DNA of 18,835 nucleotides. Source: CAYVUI01 sp964454745 (lineage in GTDB: Bacteria > Planctomycetota > Phycisphaerae > Sedimentisphaerales > Anaerohalosphaeraceae). The position numbers were made by a program, and so were the translations under genes. Shown here piece by piece: positions 8,039-16,153 of this stretch. Every line of letters begins with the position of its first letter. The stretch's first letter is position 1. Below the pieces are notes generated by a model, which saw nothing but the letters and a program-made list of their open reading frames with translations, was not told where the DNA came from and ran no database searches. The DNA lies in NCBI GenBank assembly GCA_964454745.1, contig CAYVUI010000088.1:1-18835 (forward strand), given 5' to 3'.

Positions 8039-11000
8039 CCAAAGCCGGCCAAAACAAATCGCCCAAATGGACGCCCGCCCAGCACGAGGCCATCACCTTC
8101 CGCGGCGGAGATATCCTCGTTTCGGCCTCAGCCGGGACCGGCAAAACCGCCGTCCTCTGCCAGCGGTGCATCTCCCTTGTAGACGCACTCGACAAAGCCA
8201 AGGCCGCGCCTGCCGATATCCACTCGATCCTCGTCGTTACCTTTACCGATGCCGCCGCCCAGGAAATGAAAAGCCGCATCCACCAGGCCCTGGCCGCCGC
8301 CGCGAAAACCGCCCCCACCGCGCACCTCAAACGCCAGCTCCTGCTGCTCGACGCCGCCCAGATCAGTACCATGCACTCGTTCTGCAAACGCCTGATCAGC
8401 GAATACTTTTACCGCCTCGACATCGATCCCGCCTTTGCCCAGCTCGATGCCGACCAGCAAATGCTCCTGCAGCATGAAGTCCTCGAACAAGTCGTCGAGC
8501 AGGCCTGGCAAAACCCCGCCATGGCCGAGGGCATGTACTCGCTGCTTCGCCACCGCAACATCCGTCACGGCAGCCTCGGCTTTCTCGATACTCTGCTCGA
8601 AATCGCCTCCTTCCTCGATTCCGTCCCCGATGTAAACCTCTGGCTCGAACGCGCCCAGACCCTCGGCCTGACTGAATCGCTGCAAACCTGCGAAGAGATT
8701 CTGACCGGTCAACTGCTCGAAAAGCTCTCCAACCTCCAGGCCCGCACCGACCTGGCCGCCGCCATGAACCGCATCTATCTCGGCGGTTACATGGACACCC
8801 TGATCGCTGAACTGACTGACCACATCCAGGATGCGGCCAAGGCCCTTAAAGAAAACGATCTCGACGCTTTCCGCGACATCATCGAAAACGTTAATCTCAC
8901 CCGCCTGCCGCGCCTCACGGACAAATCCCTTGCCGGCATCCGCGACTGGATCAAGGAAACCTATACCGAACCGATCAAAAAAACCTTCCGCGGCCTGCTC
9001 GCGCCCCTGCCGCCCCGCGACGAATACAACAGCATCCTTGCCCGCTACGCGACCGGCCAGCGGCAGACCCTGCTCCAGCTCATCAAAGACTTCCGCTACG
9101 CATGGCAGGCCAAAAAGCAGTCGCTGGGCGCGATGGACTTTGCCGACCTCCAGCGGCACGCCCTTACACTGCTGAAAAACTGCCCCGACGTCGCCGAGAC
9201 CCTCCGCAGCCGATTTTCGTACATCTTCGTCGACGAAGCACAGGACATCAACTCCCTCCAGTACGAGATCATCAGCCGGCTCCGCACCGCCGGCAGCGTC
9301 TTCCTCGTCGGCGACATCAAGCAGAGCATCTACGGATTTCGCCAGGCCGACCCCGCGCTGTTCCTCGAACAGCTCGAAAGCATCCCCGCCGCAGAGGGCC
9401 GCGCGATCCACCTCAGCGACAACTTCCGCTCCCACCCGGACGTAATCGCTTTCGTCAACGCCGTCTTCTCCCGCGTCATGACCGACACATTCGGCCAGGT
9501 CAACTACGACGACAAAGCCGCCCTCTGGCCCGGCCTCGACGTCTACGAAAACCAGCCCAGCGAGAACACGCCCCGGATCGAGCTGCACCTGATCGACGAA
9601 GACCAGTCCCTCGAAGCCCAAAACGACACAGACGAAAACGAAAACTCCAACTCGCAGGACGACCCCGATTCCCTCCTCGAATCCACCCACCGCCAGGCCG
9701 GATTNNNNNNNNNNCCCAGCGTATTGGCCAAATGGTCGAACATGAAAAACCGCACATCTACGACAGGAAAACCGCCGCCTTCCGCCCGGTCGAATACCGT
9801 GACATCGTCGTACTCATGCGTTCGCCCTCGCGCGACGCCGCCGAGTACGTCCAGCTCTTACAGGAGGCCGGCATCCCCGTCGAGACCGCAGGCTCCGCGG
9901 GATTCTTCGAGACCACCGAAATCACCGACATGCTCTCCCTGCTCAAAGTCCTCGATAATCCCCAGCGGGACATCGAGCTGGCCGCCCTGCTTAGAAGCCC
10001 CATCTTCAGCTTTACCGATTCCGATCTCTTCACTCTCCGCCGCGAATCGCAGGATCAAAACAACCCCTTCTGGCACTGCATCCAGCAATACGCAAACTCC
10101 GGCCCCGATGATCCCCTTCGCAAAAAACTGACCGCCGCTCTCGAACAAATCGACACCTGGCGTCAAAAGGCTCACGACTCCAGCGTCGCCGACATGCTCT
10201 GGGACGTCCTGCGTTCCAGCGGCTATCTCTCCTTCGTCCTGACCCTTCGCCACGGCCGCCAGCGCCGTGCCAACCTGCTCAAGCTCCACGAACGCGCCAT
10301 CGAGTTCGAGCACTTCAGCACCTCGCGCCGATCCACCTCGCTGGGCCGCTTCGTCCTGTTCCTCGAAAAGCTCCGCGAGAAAGAACGCGACTGGGCCCCC
10401 GCCGAACCGGACAGCGCATCACAAAACGCCGTCCGCGTCATGAGCGTACACAAGAGCAAGGGCCTCGAATTCCCCGTCGTCTTCCTCGCCCAGCTCGGCA
10501 AACAATTCAACCTACGCGACACCGCCCGCCCCGTCGTCCTCGACAAAGACCTCGGCATGGGCCTGTCCTACACCGATCCCGACGACCAGACCGACCGCAA
10601 AGACATCATCCACACCCTCATCGCCCACAAAAAGAAACAGGCCGCCCTCTTCGAGGAACTCCGCATCCTCTACGTCGCGCTGACCCGCGCCCGCGAACGC
10701 CTGGTCCTCACCGGCGCCGTCAAAAACAAAAAGCTGCTCCAGGCCGTCCGCGAGTCCCTTGTCCAGCCGGACCAGCCCATTTGTTCCGCCCAGCTTGCCC
10801 GCTGCCGCACCCCCATCGAATGGATACTCTACGCCCTGGCCGGCCGACCCGAACTGCTCGAACACTACCCGGCCGAATGCGCACCCTTCGCCGTCCATCC
10901 TGCCCAGCCGGAAAATCCTCTCTTTACTTTCCGCTGGCACAACGTCGAAGACCTCAACACCCTCGCCTCAAAGTGGATCCTCCCCCGCAAACCCGCAGGC

Positions 11001-11726
11001 ACCCAAATCCTCGACACCGCCAAACCCGACCCAAAACTCCTGCAAAAACTCAAAGCCTCACTCTCCTGGCAGTACCCATTCCAGCAAGCCGCCCAAACCC
11101 ACGCAAAGACCAGCGTCACCCGGCTGACCCACCAGGGCGATGAATCCCACCGCCCAGGCGACAACCTCGGCCTCTTTGCCAAAAAGCCCGCGATCCTTGC
11201 CGAACCGAAAACGCAAAGCCCCCGCCTCACAGGCACCCAGCTTGGCAGCGTAGTCCACCTGGTTATGGAACACCTCCCGCTCGATAACCCCGTTACGCAG
11301 CAAACCATCGACCAAACCCTGCAAAAACTCACAGCCGCCAATCGCATCGCCCCGCATGCCGCTGGGCATCTGCCCGCAGGCATCATCCTCAACTTCTTCG
11401 CCACGGCCCCCGGCCAGCTCCTGCTCGATCCAAAGAACAAAGTCCATCGCGAATGGCCTTTCACCTGGGCCCTGCCCGTCGAGAACACCCCGGACTTCCA
11501 GATCATCCAGGGCATCATCGACGCACTCATCGAGACCCCCGCCGGCCTGGTCATCCTCGACTTTAAAACCGACCGACTGGCCCCCGAACAACTCCAGGCA
11601 CGCATTGACATTTACGCCCGGCAGGTTAAACTCTACGCAAAGGCCGCACAGGAAATCACGAAACTGCCCGTCCGCAGCACGCAGCTTTGCTTCCTGAGCC
11701 TCGAAAAAACAATCGACGTCACCTGA
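8035..11726 (+). CDS. addA: AddA, ATP-dependent helicase/nuclease subunit (interrupted by N gap)
   Basis: This is the UvrD/SF1A helicase subunit of AddAB with a C-terminal nuclease. Motifs in order: WTPAQHEAI (Q motif, residues 12-20), ASAGTGKT (Walker A, 31-38), FTDAAAQEMKSRI (Ia), ISTMHSFCKRL, FVDEAQD (Walker B, Asp400), VGDIKQSIYGFRQADP (III), then after the gap VMSVHKSKGLEFPVVF (V), LRILYVALTRARERL (VI), and LVILDFKTDR, the PD-(D/E)XK nuclease core (Asp codon at 11559). The reading frame changes across the ten N at 9705-9714. The 5' part ends ...STHRQAG and the 3' part resumes QRIGQMVEHEK, which is continuous for the family, so the shift reflects the arbitrary gap length and not a mutation. 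About 1228 residues in all, normal for AddA. It overlaps addB by four bases, and pyk follows 15 bases later. Confidence 0.93.
9705..9714. other. assembly gap (10 N) inside addA
   Basis: Ten consecutive N. Joining the two conserved halves of AddA in frame needs a missing length of 2, 5, 8 or 11 bases (and so on in steps of three), so ten is a placeholder and not a measured length. Five missing bases would give the family-like join ...RQAG-[F/L]-x-x-QRIGQM. Confidence 0.97.
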
Positions 11727-11741
11727 CAGACAAGGAAACCC

Positions 11742-13181
11742 ATGACCGACACAATCAGCAAAACCAAAATCGTCGCCACCCTCGGCCCGGCCTGCATGGA
11801 CAACGACGCCACCCTCGCCGAGATGATCCACGCCGGCGCACGCATCTTCCGCATCAACTTCTCGCACGGCAATTTCGACCAGTACCGCCAATGGCTAAAC
11901 CGCATCGAAGCCCTACGCGAACAAACCGGACAAACCCTCTCCGTCTTCGCCGACCTGGCCGGCCCCAAAATCCGCACCAGCGAAATCTACGACGAAGGCA
12001 CCTACCTGCAAAAAGACGAAACCGTCACCATCTACCGCGAGGACCAAACCGGCAGCAGCCGTGAATTCGGCTCGACCTACCCCGGCCTGATCGACGATGT
12101 CAACCCCGGCCAGGAAATCCTCATCGACGACGGCACCATCGTCCTTGCCGTCAAAGAAAAACATCCCGACTCCCTCACCTGCCGCGTCCTCCAGCCCGGC
12201 CAGGTCCACAGCCGCAAGGGCATCAACCTGCCCGACACCGAAATCCGCATGCCCTCGATCACCCAAAAAGACTGGCAATGCGTCAACTGGGCCATCGAGA
12301 ATAATCTCGACGCCGTCAGCGTCAGCTTCGTCCGAACTGCCGACGAAATCCGAACCCTAAAAAACCACCTCCGCCAGCACCATTCTCACCTCAAAATCAT
12401 CGCCAAGATCGAAAAGCCCCAGGCCGTCGAAAACCTCGACCCAATCGCCCGCGAAGCCGACGCACTCATGGTCGCCCGCGGAGACCTCGGCGTCGAAATG
12501 GACCTGGCCAAAGTCCCCCTCATCCAGAAACGCGTCATCCACCTCGCCCGCCGGCTCGGACGTCCCTGCATCGTCGCCACCCAGGTCCTCCAGTCCATGA
12601 TCGAAAACCACATCCCCACCCGCGCCGAAGTCTCCGACGCCGCCAACGCCGTATTCGACATGACCGACGCCCTCATGCTCTCGGGCGAAACCGCCGTCGG
12701 CAAATTCCCCGTCTCCTCGGTCCGCTGGCTTGCCCGCACCGCCAAAGCCACTGAATCCTGGCTCGACGACAACCGCGACCTCCACCCCGAGGCCGAGGCC
12801 CAATCCACCCAAAATCTCGACCTCACCCTCACCGCCGCGGCCGCCCAAATAGCCGACCGCCTCCGCCCCAAAGCCCTCGCACTCCGCGCCGACGACCTCC
12901 GCACTGCCGCCCTGCTCTCCAACGCACGCATCGACTGCCCCATCCTCGCCTTCACCGCCGATCCGCACCTGGCTCGCTGGCTGAACATGCACTACGGCCT
13001 AGTCCCCCTGCCCGCATCTGCCGCAGCGGACCCCGCCGGCCTTGAATCCCTCAGCCAAACCGCCTCCGCACAGCTTATCGAGCACAACCTCGCCGCCCCC
13101 GGCGATACCCTCCTGATGCTCGCCTCACAGGGAAAAGACATTGCCCATCCGGATTCTCTTCTGATCCGCACCGTCGAATAG
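11742..13181 (+). CDS. pyk: pyruvate kinase
   Basis: This 479-residue enzyme makes pyruvate and ATP from phosphoenolpyruvate and ADP, the last step of glycolysis, in the cytoplasm. It starts with TKIVATLGPACMD; FRINFSHG (Arg37, Asn39, Ser41) binds phosphate and metal; ADLAGPKIRTSEI opens the B domain, which runs to about residue 170 and ends in KGINLPD. IIAKIEK holds the catalytic Lys222 and the metal ligand Glu224; MVARGDLGVE provides Asp248, ATQVLQSM the active-site Thr280, and IPTRAEVSDAANAV plus LMLSGETA complete the site. The C-terminal allosteric domain is of ordinary length with no added PEP-utiliser domain. AAGGA lies five bases before the ATG, and the addA stop is only 15 bases upstream, so it is probably read through from the addBA transcript. 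Confidence 0.95.
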   Translation: MTDTISKTKIVATLGPACMDNDATLAEMIHAGARIFRINFSHGNFDQYRQWLNRIEALREQTGQTLSVFADLAGPKIRTSEIYDEGTYLQKDETVTIYREDQTGSSREFGSTYPGLIDDVNPGQEILIDDGTIVLAVKEKHPDSLTCRVLQPGQVHSRKGINLPDTEIRMPSITQKDWQCVNWAIENNLDAVSVSFVRTADEIRTLKNHLRQHHSHLKIIAKIEKPQAVENLDPIAREADALMVARGDLGVEMDLAKVPLIQKRVIHLARRLGRPCIVATQVLQSMIENHIPTRAEVSDAANAVFDMTDALMLSGETAVGKFPVSSVRWLARTAKATESWLDDNRDLHPEAEAQSTQNLDLTLTAAAAQIADRLRPKALALRADDLRTAALLSNARIDCPILAFTADPHLARWLNMHYGLVPLPASAAADPAGLESLSQTASAQLIEHNLAAPGDTLLMLASQGKDIAHPDSLLIRTVE

Positions 13182-13193
13182 TCCAAATTCAGC

Positions 13194-13221
13194 TTGCAAT
13201 CCAGCCCCGCTCCGCTATAAT
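13194..13221 (+). promoter_or_regulatory. sigma70-type promoter for the PPi-PFK gene
   Basis: TTGCAA (13194-13199) and a perfect TATAAT (13216-13221) are 16 bases apart, just after the pyk stop and about 85 bases before the phosphofructokinase start. This gives the gene its own promoter in addition to any read-through from pyk. Confidence 0.7.
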
Positions 13222-13232
13222 CGCCCCCAAAC

Positions 13233-13249
13233 ACGCCGAGTACCGGCGT
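13233..13249 (+). repeat. inverted repeat at the start of the PPi-PFK leader
   Basis: ACGCCG and CGGCGT form a perfect 6-bp stem around a five-base loop. It begins 12 bases after the -10 box, so it overlaps the expected transcription start and the first leader bases. It could be an operator or a 5' stabilising hairpin; nothing in the sequence decides between them. Confidence 0.5.
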
Positions 13250-13306
13250 TTAAATCGAAAAATCCACGAAAACAAGAGCCACAAAAACAAAAAGAAAGGT
13301 AACATC

Positions 13307-14503
13307 ATGGCAAATGCGATTGTAAGCCAGTCCGGCGGACCGACCGGGGTCATCAACGCCTCGCTCGTCGGCGTCATCGAACAGGCAGCCAAACATCCCG
13401 GTATCGATAAACTCTACGGCGCGGTTCACGCCGTCCGCGGGGTCATCGATGAACAGCTCGTCGACCTTAAGAGTGTCTCAATCGCCGACCTCGAGCTCAT
13501 CGCCTCCTCTCCCTCCGCGGCCCTCGGTTCCAGCCGCGACAAACCGGACGAGGAATACTGCCAGAAAATCTACGAGACCCTCAAAAAGCACGATATCCAC
13601 TATTTCTTCTACATCGGCGGAAACGACTCGGCCAACACCTGCTACATCGTCAACCAGATGAGCGAAAAGGCCGGCTACGATCTCAGGGCCTTCCACGTAC
13701 CCAAAACCGTCGATAACGACCTCCGCGTAACCGACCACTGCCCCGGATACGGCACAGCCGCCAAGTTCGTCGCGTGTGCCCTCATGGGCGATGACCTCGA
13801 CAACCGCGCCATCCCCGGCATCAAGATCGACGTCATCATGGGCCGCCACGCCGGCTTCCTGACCGCCGCGGCCGCACTCGCCAAGCAGCGCGAAGACGAC
13901 GGACCCCACCTGATCTACGTACCCGAACGCGGAATCTCCATGGACAACATGATCGCCCAGACCGAGGCCATGTACGCAAAGCACGGCCGCTGCGTCATCG
14001 CCGTATCCGAAGGCATCGCCGACGAGGACGGCACCCCCTGGGCCAAAAAAATCAACGAATCCGTCGAGGCCGACGCCCACGGAAACATCCAGCTCTCCGG
14101 CACCGGGGCCCTGGCCGACTTCCTCGCGGCAAAGATCAAGGGCGCCCTCAACGTCAAACGCGTCCGCGCGGACACCTTCGGCTACCTCCAGCGGAGCTTC
14201 GCAGGTCTCCAGTCGCCCGTCGACAAGGAAGAGGCCCGCATGTGCGGCCGCAAAGCCGTCGAGTTCTCCATGAAAGAGGACAACGGCTCGGTTGCCATGA
14301 AACGACTCGGCAACGGTAAAAACTACGCGGTAGACTACGAACGGACCGACCTGTCCAACGTCGCGGAACACACCAAGGACCTGCCCGATGAGTACATCAA
14401 CGCCGACGGCAACGGAATGACCGATGCGTTCATCGAATACGCGACACCGCTGGTAGGCGACCTGCCCAAAACGGCATGGCTCGGCTCCCTGCCCCGCGTA
14501 TAA
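13307..14503 (+). CDS. pyrophosphate-type 6-phosphofructokinase
   Basis: This 398-residue cytoplasmic enzyme of the PFK family interconverts fructose 6-phosphate and fructose 1,6-bisphosphate. The phosphate-donor region reads YIGGNDSAN (GGNDS at 104-108) and the substrate region PKTVDND (132-138). The second Asp of GGxD together with the Lys in PKT are the residues that mark PPi-dependent forms; ATP enzymes have GGDGS and GTIDND. MGRHAGF (178-184) and the VPERG segment bind the sugar phosphate. The first metal-site Asp is Asn here (GGND rather than GGDD), a variant I recall from some bacterial PPi-PFK-like branches, so donor use should be treated as likely, not certain. GAAAGG precedes the ATG. 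It has its own promoter, and pyruvate kinase lies immediately upstream, so two glycolytic steps are adjacent. Confidence 0.9.
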   Translation: MANAIVSQSGGPTGVINASLVGVIEQAAKHPGIDKLYGAVHAVRGVIDEQLVDLKSVSIADLELIASSPSAALGSSRDKPDEEYCQKIYETLKKHDIHYFFYIGGNDSANTCYIVNQMSEKAGYDLRAFHVPKTVDNDLRVTDHCPGYGTAAKFVACALMGDDLDNRAIPGIKIDVIMGRHAGFLTAAAALAKQREDDGPHLIYVPERGISMDNMIAQTEAMYAKHGRCVIAVSEGIADEDGTPWAKKINESVEADAHGNIQLSGTGALADFLAAKIKGALNVKRVRADTFGYLQRSFAGLQSPVDKEEARMCGRKAVEFSMKEDNGSVAMKRLGNGKNYAVDYERTDLSNVAEHTKDLPDEYINADGNGMTDAFIEYATPLVGDLPKTAWLGSLPRV

Positions 14504-14870
14504 AAAGGTAGGGTGGGCTCCGCCCACGCTGGTTAAGAAAACCCGGCCGGAAGGCCGAATCAAAATCAGTCCCGAAGGGATTGAACAAAAGCAGCAACGG
14601 ATGCTGTCGATTTGTGATGGCGAATCCATCGCAAGAAACGCATGCGGATATTTTTTTATGTTTTTCGCGTATTTCGCAGTGAATAAAAATCGGTTACAAA
14701 ACCGTAGCATGGGTAAAATACTTTTTTCGTTTTACCCATGCGGCAAATCGCCAGTAGGGTGGGCCGTGCCCACCAAAAATCACATTGAGTTCTATGTGAA
14801 AAACGGACAAAATAACGTACCGCGAATACTTACCTGCCTCAAGGCAGCAAGAACATGTATCACCCCATAG
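14504..14870. repeat. gene-free hairpin mosaic downstream of PPi-PFK
   Basis: I find no credible gene here. The stretch is a string of short inverted repeats: GTGGGC-TCC-GCCCAC (14513-14527), CGGCC-GGAA-GGCCG (14544-14557), a 7-bp stem around GAA (14567-14583), CAGCA/TGCTG (14592-14606), GATGG/CCATC (14616-14630), CGGTT/AACCG (14691-14704), a 12-bp perfect stem (14707-14718 with 14730-14741), GGTGGGC-CGT-GCCCACC (14758-14774) and CTGCC-TCAA-GGCAG (14834-14847). Loops are often GNRA-like or three bases long. The two elements with GTAGGGTGGGC are copies of one dispersed repeat. Confidence 0.7.
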
Positions 14871-14901
14871 AAAAAGCCCGGATTCAACCCCGGGCTTTTT
14901 T
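14871..14901. terminator. bidirectional Rho-independent terminator
   Basis: The arms AAAAAGCCCGG and CCGGGCTTTTTT surround an eight-base loop; the GC core is six base pairs with A and T runs on the two sides. It lies about 80 bases past the stop of the minus-strand Hcp-dockerin gene and also faces transcripts from phosphofructokinase, so it can end both. Confidence 0.85.
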
Positions 14902-14979
14902 ATTACCTCATCCGTAGATCTAATCAGCCTCGGTCGAAGACCGAATTCCATACTCGACTTTCAACTTTCTCCTATCAAC

Positions 14980-15627
14980 TTACTGCCCCCCAGGCGTCTG
15001 CGTTTCCATCCACTCGCCCCCCGTGATCGCAAGGTCCACCAGGTTCACCTTCCCGTCCCCGTCCAAATCCGACACCAGCCGCTGGCCAATCGGCTCCCAG
15101 TCCGCCTGGGCATCGATGGCGTACTCCAGGTTCTCGCTGCGAATCCGGCTGTACACAAAACGCACCCGCTCCATATCGTGGTACGGCTTATTCTCGTCAA
15201 CGAAAACCATCGGCTTAAACTGCTCGATCCCGACGATTTGGGCATCCTCAAGCGTAATCCGATAATAACAAACCTCCTTGCCCGAGTCATCGATCTTATA
15301 AAAATCCAGCGTAAACTCATCCATCGTCTCGGCCGTCGCCCACGCCTGCATCAGCATCGGCGTCGCCCGGTTCATCCGCTTGACAATCACAATCGGCTTA
15401 TGCTGCCGCTTGCCCGTAGGCTGCCCCGTTGTGTCACTCAGCTCAGAGGCCAGCACATGCGAAAACTCATAAACCAAAATCGTATCCTCTCTGTCCCGCT
15501 GCGTGCATTCCCCAGGGATCGGCCCCTGCGTCTGGCCCGCCAGCGTAAGATAAGAGGTCAACGCGCCAAAACAAAGCCCCGAAAACAAAAAACACCCCGC
15601 GAAAACTGCTGCCAGCAACCTTTTCAT
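14980..15627 (-). CDS. Sec-exported Hcp-family protein with C-terminal dockerin repeat
   Basis: The protein has 215 residues. Residues 1-22 (MKRLLAAVFAGCFLFSGLCF then GA) are a Sec signal peptide. Residues about 23-175 look like the Hcp tube protein of type VI secretion: TSYLTLAGQTQGPIPGE, REDTILVYEFSH, GQPTGKRQHKPIVIVKRMNR, ATPMLMQAW, FTLDFYKIDDSGKEVCYY, LEDAQIVGIEQF and ERVRFVYSRI, close to enterobacterial Hcp in order and spacing. Residues 187-206 (DLDGDGKVNLVDLAITGGEW) are one calcium-binding dockerin repeat. Classical Hcp has neither a signal peptide nor a dockerin, and no other type VI genes are visible, so I infer an extracytoplasmic ring or tube-like protein rather than a type VI effector. 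The ATG at 15625-15627 is chosen because GGAG lies eight bases upstream and the signal peptide then starts correctly. It is divergent from the small membrane protein. Confidence 0.82.
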   Translation of the reverse strand: MKRLLAAVFAGCFLFSGLCFGALTSYLTLAGQTQGPIPGECTQRDREDTILVYEFSHVLASELSDTTGQPTGKRQHKPIVIVKRMNRATPMLMQAWATAETMDEFTLDFYKIDDSGKEVCYYRITLEDAQIVGIEQFKPMVFVDENKPYHDMERVRFVYSRIRSENLEYAIDAQADWEPIGQRLVSDLDGDGKVNLVDLAITGGEWMETQTPGGQ

Positions 15628-15671
15628 CAACTTCTCTCCAGAATAAGGCCCCAAAAAAGACATTTCAAACA

Positions 15672-15684
15672 GGGGACAATCCCC
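15672..15684. repeat. short hairpin between divergent genes
   Basis: GGGGA-CAA-TCCCC is a perfect 5-bp stem with a three-base loop, placed between the Hcp-dockerin gene and the small membrane protein gene. It resembles the short tight-loop stems of the two larger hairpin regions nearby. Confidence 0.5.
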
Positions 15685-15712
15685 CTACAACACTTCCATA
15701 ACTATACCAAAT

Positions 15713-15967
15713 ATGTCGCCAATAAGCAAGCAAAATCCCGGAAAATCCTGGCTGCTCAAAAACGTGTTCTGGTGGTACCTCGCTCCCCTCGCGGCCGGAC
15801 TGGTCATCTGGTTCGCCTACTGCAATGCCTACATTGATATTGCCGTATCCCTGGCCCTGTACGCTGGCGTCTACTGGCTGAACCAATGGGCCGTCCGCAA
15901 AGAACTGCTGCCCCGAAAACAAGAGCTCGAACAACTCCGCACCGGTTTGCAGGACAATACTCCGTAA
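15713..15967 (+). CDS. small two-helix membrane protein, function unknown
   Basis: This 84-residue protein has two hydrophobic segments, about residues 20-37 (FWWYLAPLAAGLVIWFAY) and 43-57 (DIAVSLALYAGVYWL), and a charged C-terminal tail (RKELLPRKQELEQLRTGL) likely to be helical and cytoplasmic. I do not recognise the family. The layout of a positively charged start, a WWYLAP-type first helix and a short tail is seen in small uncharacterised bacterial membrane proteins. No strong ribosome-binding site precedes the ATG at 15713. It is divergent from the Hcp-dockerin gene with only 85 bases between the starts, so shared regulation is possible. Codon use and the clear membrane pattern make it more likely a real gene than chance. 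Confidence 0.6.
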   Translation: MSPISKQNPGKSWLLKNVFWWYLAPLAAGLVIWFAYCNAYIDIAVSLALYAGVYWLNQWAVRKELLPRKQELEQLRTGLQDNTP

Positions 15968-15984
15968 AACCCAGGGGGAATCCT

Positions 15985-16012
15985 AATCACATTCCGGCGC
16001 CGTGCAGTCCAG
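15985..16012. repeat. 28-bp direct repeat, copy 1
   Basis: Identical to 16385-16412, exactly 400 bases away. Read on the minus strand it encodes LDCTAPECD and a stop, the end of a dockerin-type C-terminus, but upstream of that on the minus strand the dockerin sequence does not continue. Confidence 0.9.
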
Positions 16013-16127
16013 TTCTAAAAAGCATCGTCCGCAGGATGTTTCCACCGATTGAATCCCACGGATTCAATCGCCCGAGTCGAAGACTCAACAGGCCATTTTA
16101 AAATAGCAAGGCCGTAAGGCCTTTCCA

Positions 16128-16153
16128 CTTGTCGAGCGAGCTTGTCGAACGAG
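16128..16153 (+). repeat. tandem 13-mer direct repeat
   Basis: CTTGTCGAGCGAG is followed at once by CTTGTCGAACGAG: two 13-base units differing at one position. The second unit also forms part of the TTGTC/GACAA hairpin. Confidence 0.8.

Noticed and set aside
8128..9690. Long open frame on the minus strand (520 residues) opposite addA
   Set aside because: It is the antisense shadow of a GC-rich gene; it has a repetitive Val/Gly/Glu/Asp make-up and no family motifs, while the plus strand has all the AddA motifs.
13478..14710. Long open frame on the minus strand (410 residues) opposite the phosphofructokinase gene
   Set aside because: Antisense shadow with a biased Val/Gly/Asp composition; the plus-strand gene is unambiguous.
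14601..14870. 89-residue plus-strand frame after phosphofructokinase
   Set aside because: It runs through several hairpins and contains the translated palindrome (VGWAVPT), a pattern often produced by intergenic repeats.
14980..15627. Lipoprotein signal in the Hcp-dockerin protein
   Set aside because: The only candidate cysteine follows Leu (FSGLC), which does not fit the lipobox; an ordinary signal peptide is more likely.
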